NCBI GenBank assembly: GCA_019022495.1
Contig: JAFEKR010000001.1
Span: 62,001-126,000 of the forward strand
Direction of reading: 5' to 3'
Length of the DNA: 64,000 nucleotides
Source of the DNA: Epichloe hybrida
Taxonomy: Eukaryota; Ascomycota; Sordariomycetes; Hypocreales; Clavicipitaceae
Position 1 is the first letter of the stretch. Every line of letters starts with the position of its first letter. The position numbers were made by a program, and so were the translations under genes. Below the pieces are notes generated by a model. It had not been told where the DNA came from and did not search any database. It saw only the letters and a list, made by a program, of their open reading frames with translations. Of the stretch, positions 21,744-31,869 are shown piece after piece.

Positions 21744-22409
21744 CTACCAATGTGCCTTCCCAGGCTTGACAATGTGTATAGCTTCCAACTTTGTCAACTC
21801 CTCCCAGGTTCCTGAAACGCCAGCCGGGCGGGATTTAGGAACGCAGAGCGCATCGTCAGCGTGAGTACAGGCCATTAAGAAGCGTTTGTCACATCCTCTC
21901 ACGTGGCATTTTATTAAAATGCCACACCCATCTCGAGATTTTTTGTCCTGTCGGTCACCACATCGCACGTGGTCCGGTAGCACGCAGTGTCGATCTCCAC
22001 AAAGATGGATGATTACCTTGCCAGGTTGGATGTCCTCTCCCTTTGCCCATAAGACAATGTGAGGTAGAATCGCAATCTTGTTGACACCTCCCCAGGATAC
22101 CTGTTTGTCACCAGTGCTATTGCCTTTACAGCCGGCCAATGTACAAACACGGCAAAAGCCTTTGTCCCTGGTTCGAAGCTTGGCCAATATTCTGCGGCAC
22201 TCGCTGTCGCTGTTCTTCAGCAGCTCCCTGCAAGCAGCCTTGATGATCGACTACTAAAGTCAGTGAACATTGCTGCGAGGTAGCAGGGCATGACCTGTCG
22301 ATGCCCAAATGCTTACCTGCATTTCTCTCCTCGCCCTATCAGGTGTGGAGTTTCGACTGTTACCATTAGTTCCGGACTTGGAACGGCTTGATTTCTTAAC
22401 GGTCGCCAT
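21744..22409 (-). CDS. His-Cys box (I-PpoI-type) endonuclease-like protein (199 aa, one intron)
   Basis: Exons 22409-22317 and 22250-21744 flank a 66-bp intron (22316-22251; donor GTAAGC, branch-like CTGAC, acceptor TAG). The joined frame encodes 199 residues. Exon 1 is a basic 31-residue start (MATVKKSSRSKSG). Exon 2 carries C-x-x-C (FCRVC), then HLCGDRHCVLPDH, RDGC, and C-T-H-x5-C. The spacing from HLC to the Cys of RDGC matches I-PpoI exactly: His98, Cys100, Cys105, His110, Cys125. So both zinc sites and the catalytic His look present. The position of the catalytic Asn119 is Lys, so cleavage activity is doubtful. The family is the zinc-binding loop region of His-Me finger homing endonucleases. 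The gene is nuclear, has its own intron and stands alone, not inside a host intron. It is divergent from a related broken copy at 23.1-23.5 kb. Confidence 0.72.
22251..22316 (-). other. Intron of the His-Cys box gene
   Basis: A 66-bp GT-AG intron with a good donor, GTAAGC. Splicing joins the basic N-terminal exon in phase 0 to the zinc-binding exon. Confidence 0.7.
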
Positions 22410-23090
22410 AGGAAATCTCTCGTGGTAGCGACAAGTAATACAGTAGAAAGGGCTGCCGCAAACGTTAATGTTTGTAAGAAAGAAGCTGCAAAATGTGGCA
22501 GACTACTCCTGTTGGTATCTAAATGATACCAGCGACTTATTACTGGAAATGATCTTTAGGGGTGGACTAGGAAACAGGTATTAATTTATCTATTCTAGTC
22601 AGGCATGATTGTTTACGTGTTGTGTGAGAAGAGGCCACAATGCAACGCGCCTAGCCAATCAAAGGGCGCGCAGTCTGGTTAATATCATGCTTGTTCTAAG
22701 AACTCCGTACATTGAAGACAGTCCTTAATAAATAAGAGACATGTAATTTAGCCGGTCACAATTTCCAGATCCTGGCAATTAGCTTTATCTCCTTACGTAT
22801 GGGCACCAAAGAGATATTAGCAGAATCGAAGAGTCAATCCTCTGAAGACATTGTCAATTTCCCCTCACGATCATACCCTTCTGTGCTTCATAAATCGAGC
22901 CGTTATCTAACAGAAGTGGCCTATCCTGTATTTCCGCGATCGCTTGCAACATAAAATTACGACGTTATTTCTGTTCAGAAGCGAACTAAAACAGCACGAA
23001 CGATTGGCATCGATTCACAATGCCAGATAAAAAAAAAGAGACTACCTAGAGCACCTAGGTCAGGAGGAATGCTTAAAAATATTTAAGTCT
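22410..23090. other. Region between the two divergent His-Cys box genes
   Basis: About 0.7 kb without another gene, holding the upstream regions of both copies. A 9-base A run at 23,029-23,037 directly follows an ATGCCAGAT at 23,020. Reading through that run in frame hits a stop, while the neighbouring frame stays open into the right-hand copy, so the run may mark a frameshift in its original 5' end. A near-match AACTCCGTA is at 22,701-22,709. Confidence 0.45.
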
Positions 23091-23526
23091 ATGCTTCAGA
23101 CACCATACATGACGAACACCGTTGGCTGTTATCTCTGGACGAACGCACATAACCAAAAAGGCTATGGCCTAGTATGATAATATCCTATTCCCTTTAAAAT
23201 ACTTATATTAATACTCTAACTTATAATCGACTGCGGCAAGGAGCATTATAGACAACAAGTTGTCGAATTATCTTACGCATATCATTGCTTACGTAGCTAA
23301 GACTGGAGAATCGAATCAAGACAAATGTCAGATTAGTTATCTCTGTCATCAGCCTAGTTGTTTCAACCCTCAACACCTTATTGAGGAAACGTCAAGCAAG
23401 AATAACAAACGCAAAAACTGTCAGGGGCGAATATGCCCCGAAGGTTTCGAGCACCTGATCGAAGATTTCTGTGGACACGAACCAAAATGTATAATGCCTG
23501 TTCGCAAATATCCGCCTCCCCACTAG
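23091..23526 (+). pseudogene. Decayed His-Cys box (I-PpoI-type) endonuclease-like gene
   Basis: Probable exons are 23091-23171 and 23260-23526, with an intron 23172-23259 (donor GTATGA, acceptor AAG). This gives about 115 residues; the intron model is inferred. Exon 1 contains GCYLWTN...QKGYG, close to the CWLW..KGYG start of His-Me finger nucleases. Exon 2 contains THIIAYVAKTG, then SYLCHQPSCFNPQH, NNKRKNC and C-G-H-x3-C. The zinc ligands match I-PpoI at positions 100, 105, 110, 125, 132, 134 and 138 by pattern, and Asn119 is kept. The catalytic His98 position is Tyr; CAT to TAT is a C-to-T change in a CpA context, as RIP produces. The frame is open upstream of 23091 only to about 23,031, where it meets the A run. 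It may still be a short expressed protein, but loss of the catalytic His argues for a pseudogene. The first transposon begins 445 bp downstream. Confidence 0.6.
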
Positions 23527-23970
23527 TGCTTTGTATTATGCTAGAACCTTGTGTCGCTGTTTAGCACAAAGCGCGTGATGATTTTAGACACGACATGCTA
23601 GATCACGGGCTATTTTTGGGAAGATGATCGAAAGTTAGAGTTTAAAACGCTCTTTGGGAGAGACTTAGTGGATGGTTAGTGTAGCATCTAGAACGTTAAG
23701 CTCTTTGCGTTCTAACAGAGTCATGTTCTTAGTTAAGCGGATGGGATCCCGAGCTTTCTACCACCCACCTATGGTCATATGTGACAGGTCAACTAGTCAA
23801 TCAGATTATCTATGTAGTTCGATTTTTGCTTAGTTACACATGCGATTTGATTAGCCAAAATCTGTTTTTTGTCATGACTAAAGTAGAACAGGAAATCCGC
23901 ATCCCCAGTCGCATTTAGATAAAACCTATTCGTGGAGACGCTGTTATAAACATACTCTCATTAAGGTTTG
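23527..23970. other. Border strip before the transposon block
   Basis: 444 bp of intermediate composition with no open frame of note, ending at the target-site duplication GTTTG (23966-23970) of retrotransposon B. The same GTTTG resumes at 37501, so this strip and the 37.5-38.4 kb island were once contiguous. Confidence 0.6.
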
Positions 23971-24226
23971 TGTTAATTCCTTCGGATCTTCATCGGTTCA
24001 ATCGTGGCCAAAGACCGGACCAATTGTGGGTCTGGCGCGATGCACGCGATATAATTAGCTATATTAATTTGCCACCCCCTTTTATGCCTTATATACAGAT
24101 TTCGCTTACTTTTCTAGCATCTAGACTTTCCCTCTCTTCTCCCTCTTTCCTAGTAAGCTAACTAACTATTATTAACTTTAATTATATAGGATTTATTACT
24201 TACGCAAGACCTTAGTGCATCTAACA
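23971..24226 (+). repeat. 5' LTR of element B
   Basis: 256 bp, TGTTAATTCC...ATCTAACA. The outer (left) half is almost unmutated, while the right half shows many C-to-T/G-to-A changes against the other copies. Confidence 0.95.
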
Positions 24227-24240
24227 CTAATTAGTAGTTA
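24227..24240 (+). other. Post-LTR motif CTAATTAGTAGTTA, candidate primer-binding region
   Basis: It directly follows the 5' LTR, where a primer-binding site is expected. The less mutated form CTAATTAGTGGTTA follows the 5' LTR of elements A, D, E and also F, which has a different LTR. No canonical TGG start is present, so a tRNA-fragment primer, as in Copia and Ty5, is possible but unproven. Confidence 0.4.
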
Positions 24241-24394
24241 ACTTTATAACTATAGATAAGCTAGGTATTATAAGAAGAGACATTTTTATAGACATTACTA
24301 CTACTACCCCTTGTTATACTATAATAGTTATTATAGTAAAGAGGCATAACTATATAAGTGTGCTAAAGGAAGAGACTAGAATCCTAGTTGTAGG

Positions 24395-24650
24395 TGTTGG
24401 TTGCACCAAGGTCCTGCGCAGGTAATAAATCCCGTATGATTAAAGTCAATGATAGTTAGTTAGCTTACTAGGAAAGAGGGAGAAGAGAGGGAAAGTCTAG
24501 ATGCTAGAAAAGTAAGCGAAATCTATATGTAAGGCACAAAAGGGGGTGGCAAATTAATGCAGCTAATTATATTACGTGTATTACGCTAGACCTATAATTA
24601 GTCTAGTCTTTAGCTATAATTGAACTAATGAAGATCTAAAGGAATTAACA
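24395..24650 (-). repeat. 3' LTR of element A
   Basis: 256 bp. The outer end (TGTTGGTTGCACCAAGGTCC on the plus strand) is well preserved, and the inner end is heavily mutated. Confidence 0.95.
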
Positions 24651-24686
24651 CTAGTAATCTCTCTTTTTCCTTTGTAGCTAAAGAGC

Positions 24687-27600
24687 TTAAAAACGCAATA
24701 AAAATTAGATTAAAGGAAAGTATACACTAGTGGATCCCTTAATAGGAATTCGCTACTCTGATTAGCTATTATGGCATTAGTTAATTAAATTAATTCGTTA
24801 TTCCTTACCTAAGCTCCTGTCTCCTAATATTATAGGTCTCTTTACCTATTCTTTAATATAAATTGTTAATTCGTTTAAATTAATTAAAGAGAAAAGTAAT
24901 AAATTTAGCAATGCTTTTGTTATTGCATCCGCTGGATTATTATTGCTATTAATCCACCTGACTTTGTAAATCTTATGCCTCTTATATAATTAATAAAGAG
25001 CTATAATATTAATTATTAGTCTCTTCTCCTTTGTGGTTCCTAGCTTTATAAGATATTTATATAACGAAAAAGAATTAGTATAGAGAATCATAGGAATTTA
25101 AGGTATCTTTAATTAATCCGTAATCTAATATAGAGTTATGGAAATTATGTAGGTAATATCTACGCCTTAAACTATGCTATATAACTTAGAGGCAAGCACG
25201 CTATAAGTAACTCTCTTACTCTTTATTAAGCTATATGTAATGATATTACCTTTTATAATAAAGGTATTATTATCTTGCATTATCTTATTGCTAATTATAA
25301 TTACGTATCTAATCTGTGAGCTTAAATCCTTATTATTAGTAAGCAATCTATCTACGAATACGAAGAGCTTTACCTTCTTAAGGACTAAAGGAATATATTA
25401 TAGTTTACGCTATTAATTCTTAATCTGCTATTTAAGGCGTTTGTTAAGATGTGTAATATCTTCTGTAGAGGGCTCTTAGTGTTAAGCTGTAATTAAAAGG
25501 TTATATAAAGCCTCTAGTTAGCATATAGTTATAATGTAGCTTCCTTGTGCTTATTGCTCTATGTAATCTTGCTTTACTATTAAGAATTAAGGATTAACTT
25601 CCTTAATCTTCTAACTCTAACCTTTCTAGGTTAAGATTAGTAAATTATTAGTGTTCTAGGTTAAGATATAGCTATTAAAGATAAGGGGATTCTTAGTGGT
25701 TAATCATTACTTTTCTTTAGCTATAAAATTAGCCTTCTAGAGCTCTTTCTTTTCTTTTTAGAAGAAGTTATTGTTACTTAGGCCTAATATATTATTAGTT
25801 TGCATTCTAATAATACTAAAGAGGTTCTTATTATTCGGAGCTATGATTAATAAGTAGGGATTATAAGTTAAAGTTATTATATTAAGGTTATCCCTGTGGT
25901 GATAGAAGTATGTTACCTACTAGTGGGTTCTGGCCTTTGCGATCCTATAAAGAGGTCTAATTAATTTAATTATAGTCCCTTTTAGAAAGAGATATGTAAT
26001 CTGCTTTAGTAGTCTCACGATAATTAGCCTTGTTAGCATTGTGTGTGATTAAGTGTAGGCTTACGTAATATTACGAATCTAAAGGTAAATGCCTCTTTTT
26101 CTTAATAATAGAGTAATAGCTATAATAAGTTGTTAGCTTGCTTGTTAAATTATTAGTAATTGCGTTAGGATGAATTCCTTTCCTTTATTATTATGGCTTT
26201 ATATAATAAGGCGGGATTTCTTGTACGGCAAGTCTGTTCCTTTGCCTTTAATCTCTTTAACTATATAAGAATCAAAGATTCTATGACCTTTGTGCTTCGC
26301 TAGGTTAAATTTAACGAATTTAAACATATTACAAGCTTATAAAGTATTAATCTTAGCTTGATTGGACTACTTAAAGGGTTTTCCTAGGGTTATAATCCTT
26401 CCTTCTTAGCGAAGCTAAAGGGTAAGGTTCTAATTAGCCTCTTCCTTTGCTATAAGGAATGCTATGCTTAGCATCCCTCTAGTTATAACCTCTTAAATAA
26501 AGGCCTTCTCTTAATCTTTATTTATAAGTATATAAAGCTAAACTAGGCTAATGTCCTTCTTAGGGCTATAAGGTCTTCTTTTCCTTACTTTTATTCCTTT
26601 AGGGCGTAGTAATAAGTCTTTAACTTAATAGCCTCCCCTTAGGGCTATTTAGGCTTTATAAGCCTCTTTATTAGACTCTCCTACACTTATAAATTAAACT
26701 ATAAGGGCCTTTCTTAGTCTCCCTTATCTTCTCTTAGCTAGTGCTTATAGCTCTTTGCTCTCTTCTATTAGAGAATCTCTTTTAGCAGTAGTAGTTAGTT
26801 ATATAGTTACTTCTTTCTCTATATTACTAGGCTTTATCTCCTACTACTCTAGCATATTATAGGGCTTTATCTCCTACTACTCTAGTCCCTCTATAAGACA
26901 CAGGTCTTTATAATAAGGCTTCACTACTATAGAGTAAAACTTCACTAGGCTATAGGGTATATCTATAGTATAGGTCTCTCTATTAGTAGCAAGTAACTTA
27001 TATAGGCTATACTAGCTACCTTTCTCTCTCTATATGTATATATTAGCCTACAGAGGCAGCTAATGTATAAGCGCTGTGTTAGGGCCGTTCTAGGCTTTAA
27101 GGGTATCGCAAACCTATTATAAAGCTAGATAATAGTAGACTTTATTAGTAGCTTTATAGATTACTTTAGTATATTAAATAATAGAGATGCTTAGTGGTAA
27201 CTTATCTGTTATCTATAAGTAGCCTCTGAAGACTAGCATAGTTAAGATAATACTATTTAGGCTTATAAAGTTATTAATTACCTTAACAGCTATTTAGAGA
27301 CATTACTCTAGCGCAAGCTCTATTCTAATTAAGTCTATAATAATATTATAGGCTTAGCGTAAAGGTCCGTGGTATCTCTTAATCTTTCTAATGCTATTGT
27401 GGGCTTTAATTGGCATCTCACTAGTTTTAATTAATATTAATTAAGCATAATACCTAAATTTAGCGGAAGCGAAGTTATTACTAGTATTGTGGATAATCTA
27501 ATCTAGAGGTCTAAGATAAGTATTAATCTAATATTCGCGGATTACATCCTAGATATCTTAAGCCTTCTACTTCTTTAAATTAAGAAATTAGGCTACCTAG

Positions 27601-30040
27601 AATAATATTACTAAATTAACAATGTGAAGCACTAGTTAGCTATTGATTTACACGATATTAACGATAATCTTGTAGTTAAATTCGTGGTTATCTTTGATTA
27701 TGAACTTGAATTAACTAGGGGCCTTTCTATGTATTTAGTAATAGTAGCAGACTTTAGTTAATTCCTTAATTACCTGGCGTTTAACTTCATAACTAGCTTA
27801 GTAAAGGATCTTTATAAGTTATTAAATAGAAGGGTAACTAAGTTAACGATGTAATTAACGGATATCTCCTTCTAAAAGGTAAAAGGTAACTATTTCCCTT
27901 GCTTCTAGTAACTACTAAGGATAGCCCTATTATTATATAATAGGTACAGTCTTATTACCTTAGATAAGTACGTTAGTAAGGTTATTAATCTTAACTTACA
28001 TTTTATCTATATTATTAATTAAGAAGAGAAATAGGGTAGCTATATTAAGGATGTAAAATTCAAGCTCTCTAAGTTCTATAGGCACATAAAGAATTCCTCT
28101 TATAACTGCTAATCTAGCGCTAAATATAATAATTTAGGGTTCGCAAGGGGTTACCTTTAATAAAGGCATTAATCTTAATAAAGCCTTTACTTATACCTCT
28201 CCTATAGTTAACTTTCCTATAGCGCTAGTATTAGGTATAATCCCTCTAAAGACCTCTTTAGAATAGTATTCTTTAGAGATATAATAAATTAAGCCTTTAT
28301 TACACTCTTATAGCTTATAAAGCTCCTACCTAAGGAATACGTGTTAGAAAGCTTAATTATTTAGGGTTACAAGAATATTAATATTAGTAGTGTTATAGTT
28401 AGTCTATAATCTAGAGCAGAAGAATTATATAATGCTTAGGTATACTATTAATAGTAGCTCCTCTATATTATTATTATTATCTTCGGCTTCTATATAAGCC
28501 AAAAGATATAATTCCTAATTCTAACCTAAGCCTTTATTAGGCTTATTATTATCCTACCCTTTATAGTAGGCAAGGAATGCCTAGAATCTCTTCTCTAAAG
28601 GGGGTATATAATATATTTTACTAGCCTACTAGTAGTCCTTTTCCTTTTAATATTCTTTAGTAAAGTAATTAAAGGACTAGTAGCCGCTCTTACTATATAT
28701 AAAGTAGCGCTTAGTGCTTAGCCTAGGGCTCTATCTATAATAACTTCCTTCGCTACAGGGGGATAATTACTATCTATACTAATAATTAGTAAACATAGCC
28801 TCTGGAGGGTCTCCTTATTAGGACTAAAAGTATTAGGAAGGTCTCTTATTTAATTCTATAATAGTAATTACCTTACAGAGGTCTCTAGTAAGACTCTTAA
28901 AGCTTATAGAGTATATGTATTTTACTATCTAATATTTAGGCACACTAGCTATAGTATTTAAGGCTTACTTATAGAGTTTAGTATTTACTATTTTAGTAGG
29001 GTATAGGCATTTATAGATTTTCTTAAGGGTTAATAATATAATCTTAAGGTAATTAAGCTTGCTTTTATTAGGGTTTTTCTTAATTATACTCTTTAGTGTT
29101 ATACTACTTTACTTATAGTAATAGAATTACTAGTTACTTATTATTTTAAAGCCTTAATAGATATAGGTAATTATCTCTTTATAGGAATAGTTATTCCTAA
29201 AGAGGTAATTAAGGTAGTATTACTTAGTATTACTTATTAATATAATAGGGAAAGCCTTCTAATAATATGTTTAAGGAAGGTTAATTCTATTACACTTATT
29301 TTTAAAGAGCGTGATCTTTAGTATTAAGAAGTTATATAGCTTTCCACTATAGTAGTCGCTATCCTTATATATCTTTATAAGCTCCGAGATCTTCTTTATA
29401 ATCTAATCCTTAGAGGGGAGTTGCTATAAAGGCATAATTTATTATAAATAATAGTTTACTAGTTATTCTTAATAACAATTATCTGGATAGAGCTATTAAT
29501 ATAATAGGGATTATTATAGGGGTTCTTATAAGGGTTTAAGCAATCTCTAGGGTTAGGGAAGGTTAATTTCTAGGGTAGGTTATTAGGGCTATTAATATTA
29601 AGGTTCTAGGGGTTTAGAAGATTGTAGTCTTTCTTGTAATCTTTCCTATAACTAAGGGGGCATTAAGGTTTAATAAAGCACTTCCTTAAGCAATACTAGG
29701 ATTAAATATCCTAGGCCTTGCCTAATAAGAATGCTGTAATCTCGTAAAGAATTACATAATTCTCTAACAATATCCTTAAATACCCTTTTAAAGGTGTCTT
29801 TAGACTAGCCTTTAAAGTCTTCTTAGAATAATTCCTATAGGTTATTATCTCTCTAACCTTAATACTTACTAAGGTTAATAAATCTTGTAATTTGGTTATT
29901 AAGCTTAAGCTATATAGCAGTCTCTAGATTTAGCTTAACAGATTCTTTCTAGTTATATAAGAATTCATAAGTAAGCTATTAAAGGCATAGGGGTAATTTA
30001 TGCTCTTAGGGTCTTTTAGGGGTAATAGTTAGAGCCTTAC
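24687..30040 (-). pseudogene. Degenerate Copia gag-pol of element A
   Basis: The minus strand encodes a Copia polyprotein recognisable only through dense stops. The clearest part is the reverse transcriptase stretch near 25,900-25,980, where the usual pocket ending in a PLYGI-like motif reads KLIRPLYRI. It is followed by two stops where Trp codons are expected (TGG to TAG/TAA). The protease triad D-T-G reads N-T-S. The 5' limit is approximate. Confidence 0.7.
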
Positions 30041-30908
30041 TATTACTAGTAGCCTTTGCTCTTATAAAAGGTCTAGATTCCTCTGCTATCTTTAACTATA
30101 AAAGGAATGTTATTAATTTATTGTTTTTACTACTAATTAAGCTCCTATGTTTACCTATCACTATTATAAGGTTTTTCTTTCGCATTTCAGGAGCGTTATT
30201 ACTCTAATGAAATTAGAAGATCATGAAAACAGGAAAAACAAAAGAAAAAAAATAGTAGAAGCAGCAAAAGTAGTAACAAGAATAAATCAATAGAGATAAA
30301 GAAAGCAACATAAGTTCCAAAAGTAACTAGAAAGTGATAGGAAAAGTAACAAGGTAATAACAGGAATTACTACTTCCTGTTTTTTATAAAAAGGAGGGAA
30401 GGAGGTAATCTCTCTCTCTTACTAATAAGCATAGGGCAAATAGCACTAATAATAAAGAGAGTAAAAAACAAGCTATAGATACTTATGTAAACAGATTAAA
30501 GGTCTATTAGATAAAGGGAATATTTATAGGGAAGTTATAGATATATCAGCTAGCTTAGCTAAGGTTATTTAACGTCAGGTTCGAAATAAATACCTCGCGG
30601 CAATAGATTTAGTTATTTAGTTAGTTTTCTTATAATAGACAATAAAATCAACAATTAATAACAATATCCTAGATAGATATAACGAAGTTATATCCCTAAG
30701 CCTAAGGGTTAATAGATTAATTCCTTAGAAGCCTAATAAGCCTATAACTAGGATTCTAGTCTCTTCCTTTAGCACACTTATATAGTTATACCTCTTTACC
30801 ACAATGACTATTATAGCATAATAAGGGGTAGTAGTAGTAGTGTTTGTAAAAATATCTTTTCTTGTAATACCTAGCTTATCTATGGTTATGAAGTTAACCA
30901 CTAATTAG

Positions 30909-31168
30909 TGTTAGTTACACCAAGGTCCTGCGTAGGTAATAAATCCTATATAATTAAAGTCAATAATAGTTAGTTAATTAGCTAGCTAGGAAAGAGGGAG
31001 AAGAGAGGGAAAGTCTAGATGCTAGAAAAGTAGGCGAAATCCGTATGTAAGGCACAAAAGGGGGTAGCGAATTAATGCAGCTAATCATATCGCGTGCATC
31101 GCGCCGGACCCACAATTGGTCTGGTCTTTGGCCACGATTAAACCGATGAAGATCCGAAGGAATCAACA
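30909..31168 (-). repeat. 5' LTR of element A
   Basis: 260 bp. The outer (right) end retains GATGAAGATCCGAAGGAATC, and the inner (left) end is more mutated. Confidence 0.95.
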
Positions 31169-31869
31169 GTAGGCTTATTAGGCTTCTAAGGAATTAATTT
31201 ATTAACCCTTAGGCTTAGGGATATAACTTTGTTATATCTATCTAGGATATTATTGTTAATTATTGATTTTATTGTCTATTACGAGAAAACTAACCAAATA
31301 ACCGAATCTATCACCGCGAGGCATTTATTTCGAACCCAACATTAAATAACCTTAGCTAAGCTAGCTAACACACCTATAAATTCCCTTTAACATATTACCT
31401 TCTAACAGACCTTTAATCTCTCCCCATAAGCATTTACTACTTGTTTTTTGCCCCCTTTATTATTAGTGCTATTCGCCCTATACTTATTAGCAAGAAAGAG
31501 AGATTACCTCCTTCCCTCCTTTTTATAAAAAACAGGAAGTAGTAATTTCTATTATTCCCTTATTACTTTTCCTATTATTTTCTAGTTACTTTTAGAACTT
31601 ATATTACTTTCTTTATCTTTATTAATTTATTCTTATTACTACTTTTGCTACTTCTACTACTTTTTCTTCTGTTTTTCCTGTTTTTATAACCTTCTAATTT
31701 CATTAGAGTAATAACGCTCCTAAAATACGAAAGAAGAACCTTATAATAGCAACAGGCAAACATAGGAGCTTAATTAGTAGCAAAAACAACAAATTAGCAA
31801 CGTTCCTTTTATAGTTAAAAATAGTAAAGGAATCTAGACCTTCTATAAGAGAAAGAGCTACTAGTAATA

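Larger units (their letters stand above)
24395..31168 (-). mobile_element. Copia-type LTR retrotransposon A (family 1), nested inside B
   Basis: Complete 6,774-bp element on the minus strand. The 5' LTR is 31168-30909 and the 3' LTR 24650-24395. The target-site duplication GTAGG is at 24390-24394 and 31169-31173, inside element B's leader, so A is younger than B. Minus-strand remnants in order are a degenerate gag zinc knuckle near 28,681-28,710, the protease site near 28,221-28,240, the integrase region around 26.7-27.8 kb, the reverse transcriptase stretch ...KLIRPLY... at 25,931-25,980 and RNase H around 24.9-25.6 kb. The purine tract next to the 3' LTR is at about 24,656-24,675. All coding frames are broken by RIP-type stops. 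Confidence 0.95.

Noticed and set aside
23970..24161. Short open frames repeated at each LTR (also 30,978-31,166, 38,578-38,817, 45,163-45,372, 46,649-46,906, 60,359-60,568)
   Set aside because: These lie in the least mutated outer part of the family-1 LTRs and are open only because that part escaped mutation; no protein function is indicated.
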